Below are positions 6,028-6,052 of a stretch of 6,052 nucleotides of DNA, piece by piece. Source of the stretch: JBKHBQ01 sp046542305 (GTDB lineage: Bacteria > Bacteroidota > Bacteroidia > Bacteroidales > 4484-276). A program made the position numbers and the translations under genes. The notes beneath the pieces are model-generated. The model was not told where the DNA came from and searched no databases. It saw only the letters and a program-made list of their open reading frames with translations. The first letter of the stretch is position 1; each line of letters begins with the position of its first letter. Where the stretch lies: contig JBKHBQ010000246.1 in the NCBI GenBank assembly GCA_046542305.1, forward strand, positions 1 to 6,052, in the 5' to 3' direction.

Positions 6028-6052
6028 TGGCGGTCCGGACGAGACTCGAACT
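6028..6052 (-). tRNA. 3' end of a tRNA, probably tRNA-Asp; truncated by the window edge
   Basis: The minus strand ends in T-loop TTCGAGT, T-stem strand CTCGT, acceptor strand CCGGACC (6038-6032), discriminator G (6031) and encoded CCA (6030-6028). Only the last 25 bases are present, so the anticodon is not visible. The acceptor strand implies a 5' GGTCCGG, which with G73 fits tRNA-Asp of Bacteroidota as I remember it. Encoded CCA contrasts with tRNA-Sec in the same window. Confidence 0.8.

Overview
The window reads as a chromosomal segment of a member of the Bacteroidota. Three things point there: a Por-type (type IX secretion, T9SS) C-terminal sorting domain on a secreted protein, matches to the Bacteroidota -7 promoter box TAnnTTTG ahead of three transcription units, and weak or absent Shine-Dalgarno sequences at most starts. 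The genus cannot be named from this sequence. Selenocysteine (Sec) decoding is uncommon in this phylum, so the content is unusual. Every convincing gene is on the minus strand, so transcription runs from high to low coordinates.

Layout in transcription order. (1) 6028-6052: 3' end of a tRNA, probably tRNA-Asp, with encoded CCA, followed by a strong intrinsic terminator (5989-6021). (2) 5793-5988: intergenic, with an imperfect palindrome near 5938-5968 and a promoter box at 5821-5828. (3) 5792-3981: a 603-residue secreted protein read through an in-frame UGA at 4757-4755, followed by an intrinsic terminator (3921-3957). (4) 3839-3832: promoter box for the Sec operon. (5) selC, the tRNA-Sec with UCA anticodon (3818-3726). 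(6) selA, selenocysteine synthase (3699-2287). (7) selB, the Sec-specific elongation factor (2290-338), overlapping selA by four bases (ATGA). (8) 155-337: intergenic with a further promoter box at 180-187. (9) 154-1: the first 51 codons of a small uncharacterised protein that leaves the window.

The main result is that the two reading frames 5792-4755 and 4751-3981 are not two genes or a nonsense-broken pseudogene. They are in the same frame, separated by one UGA and one Gly codon, and together give a complete exported protein: signal peptide, beta-sandwich modules, a Rossmann-like domain carrying the UGA, and a T9SS sorting domain. The UGA creates the motif C341-Y-C343-L-S-U346, whose C-L-S-U part is a CxxU redox pair. 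A stable hairpin lies 11 nt downstream of the UGA, with a four-base loop that has G at its second position, as expected of a bacterial SECIS element. Immediately downstream lies the Sec machinery: selC, selA and selB. tRNA-Sec charged with serine would be converted to Sec-tRNA by SelA and delivered by SelB to the UGA-hairpin of the neighbouring mRNA. The product would then be exported by Sec and T9SS to the cell surface or medium. I know of no described selenoprotein of this architecture. selD (selenophosphate synthetase), also required, is not in the window.
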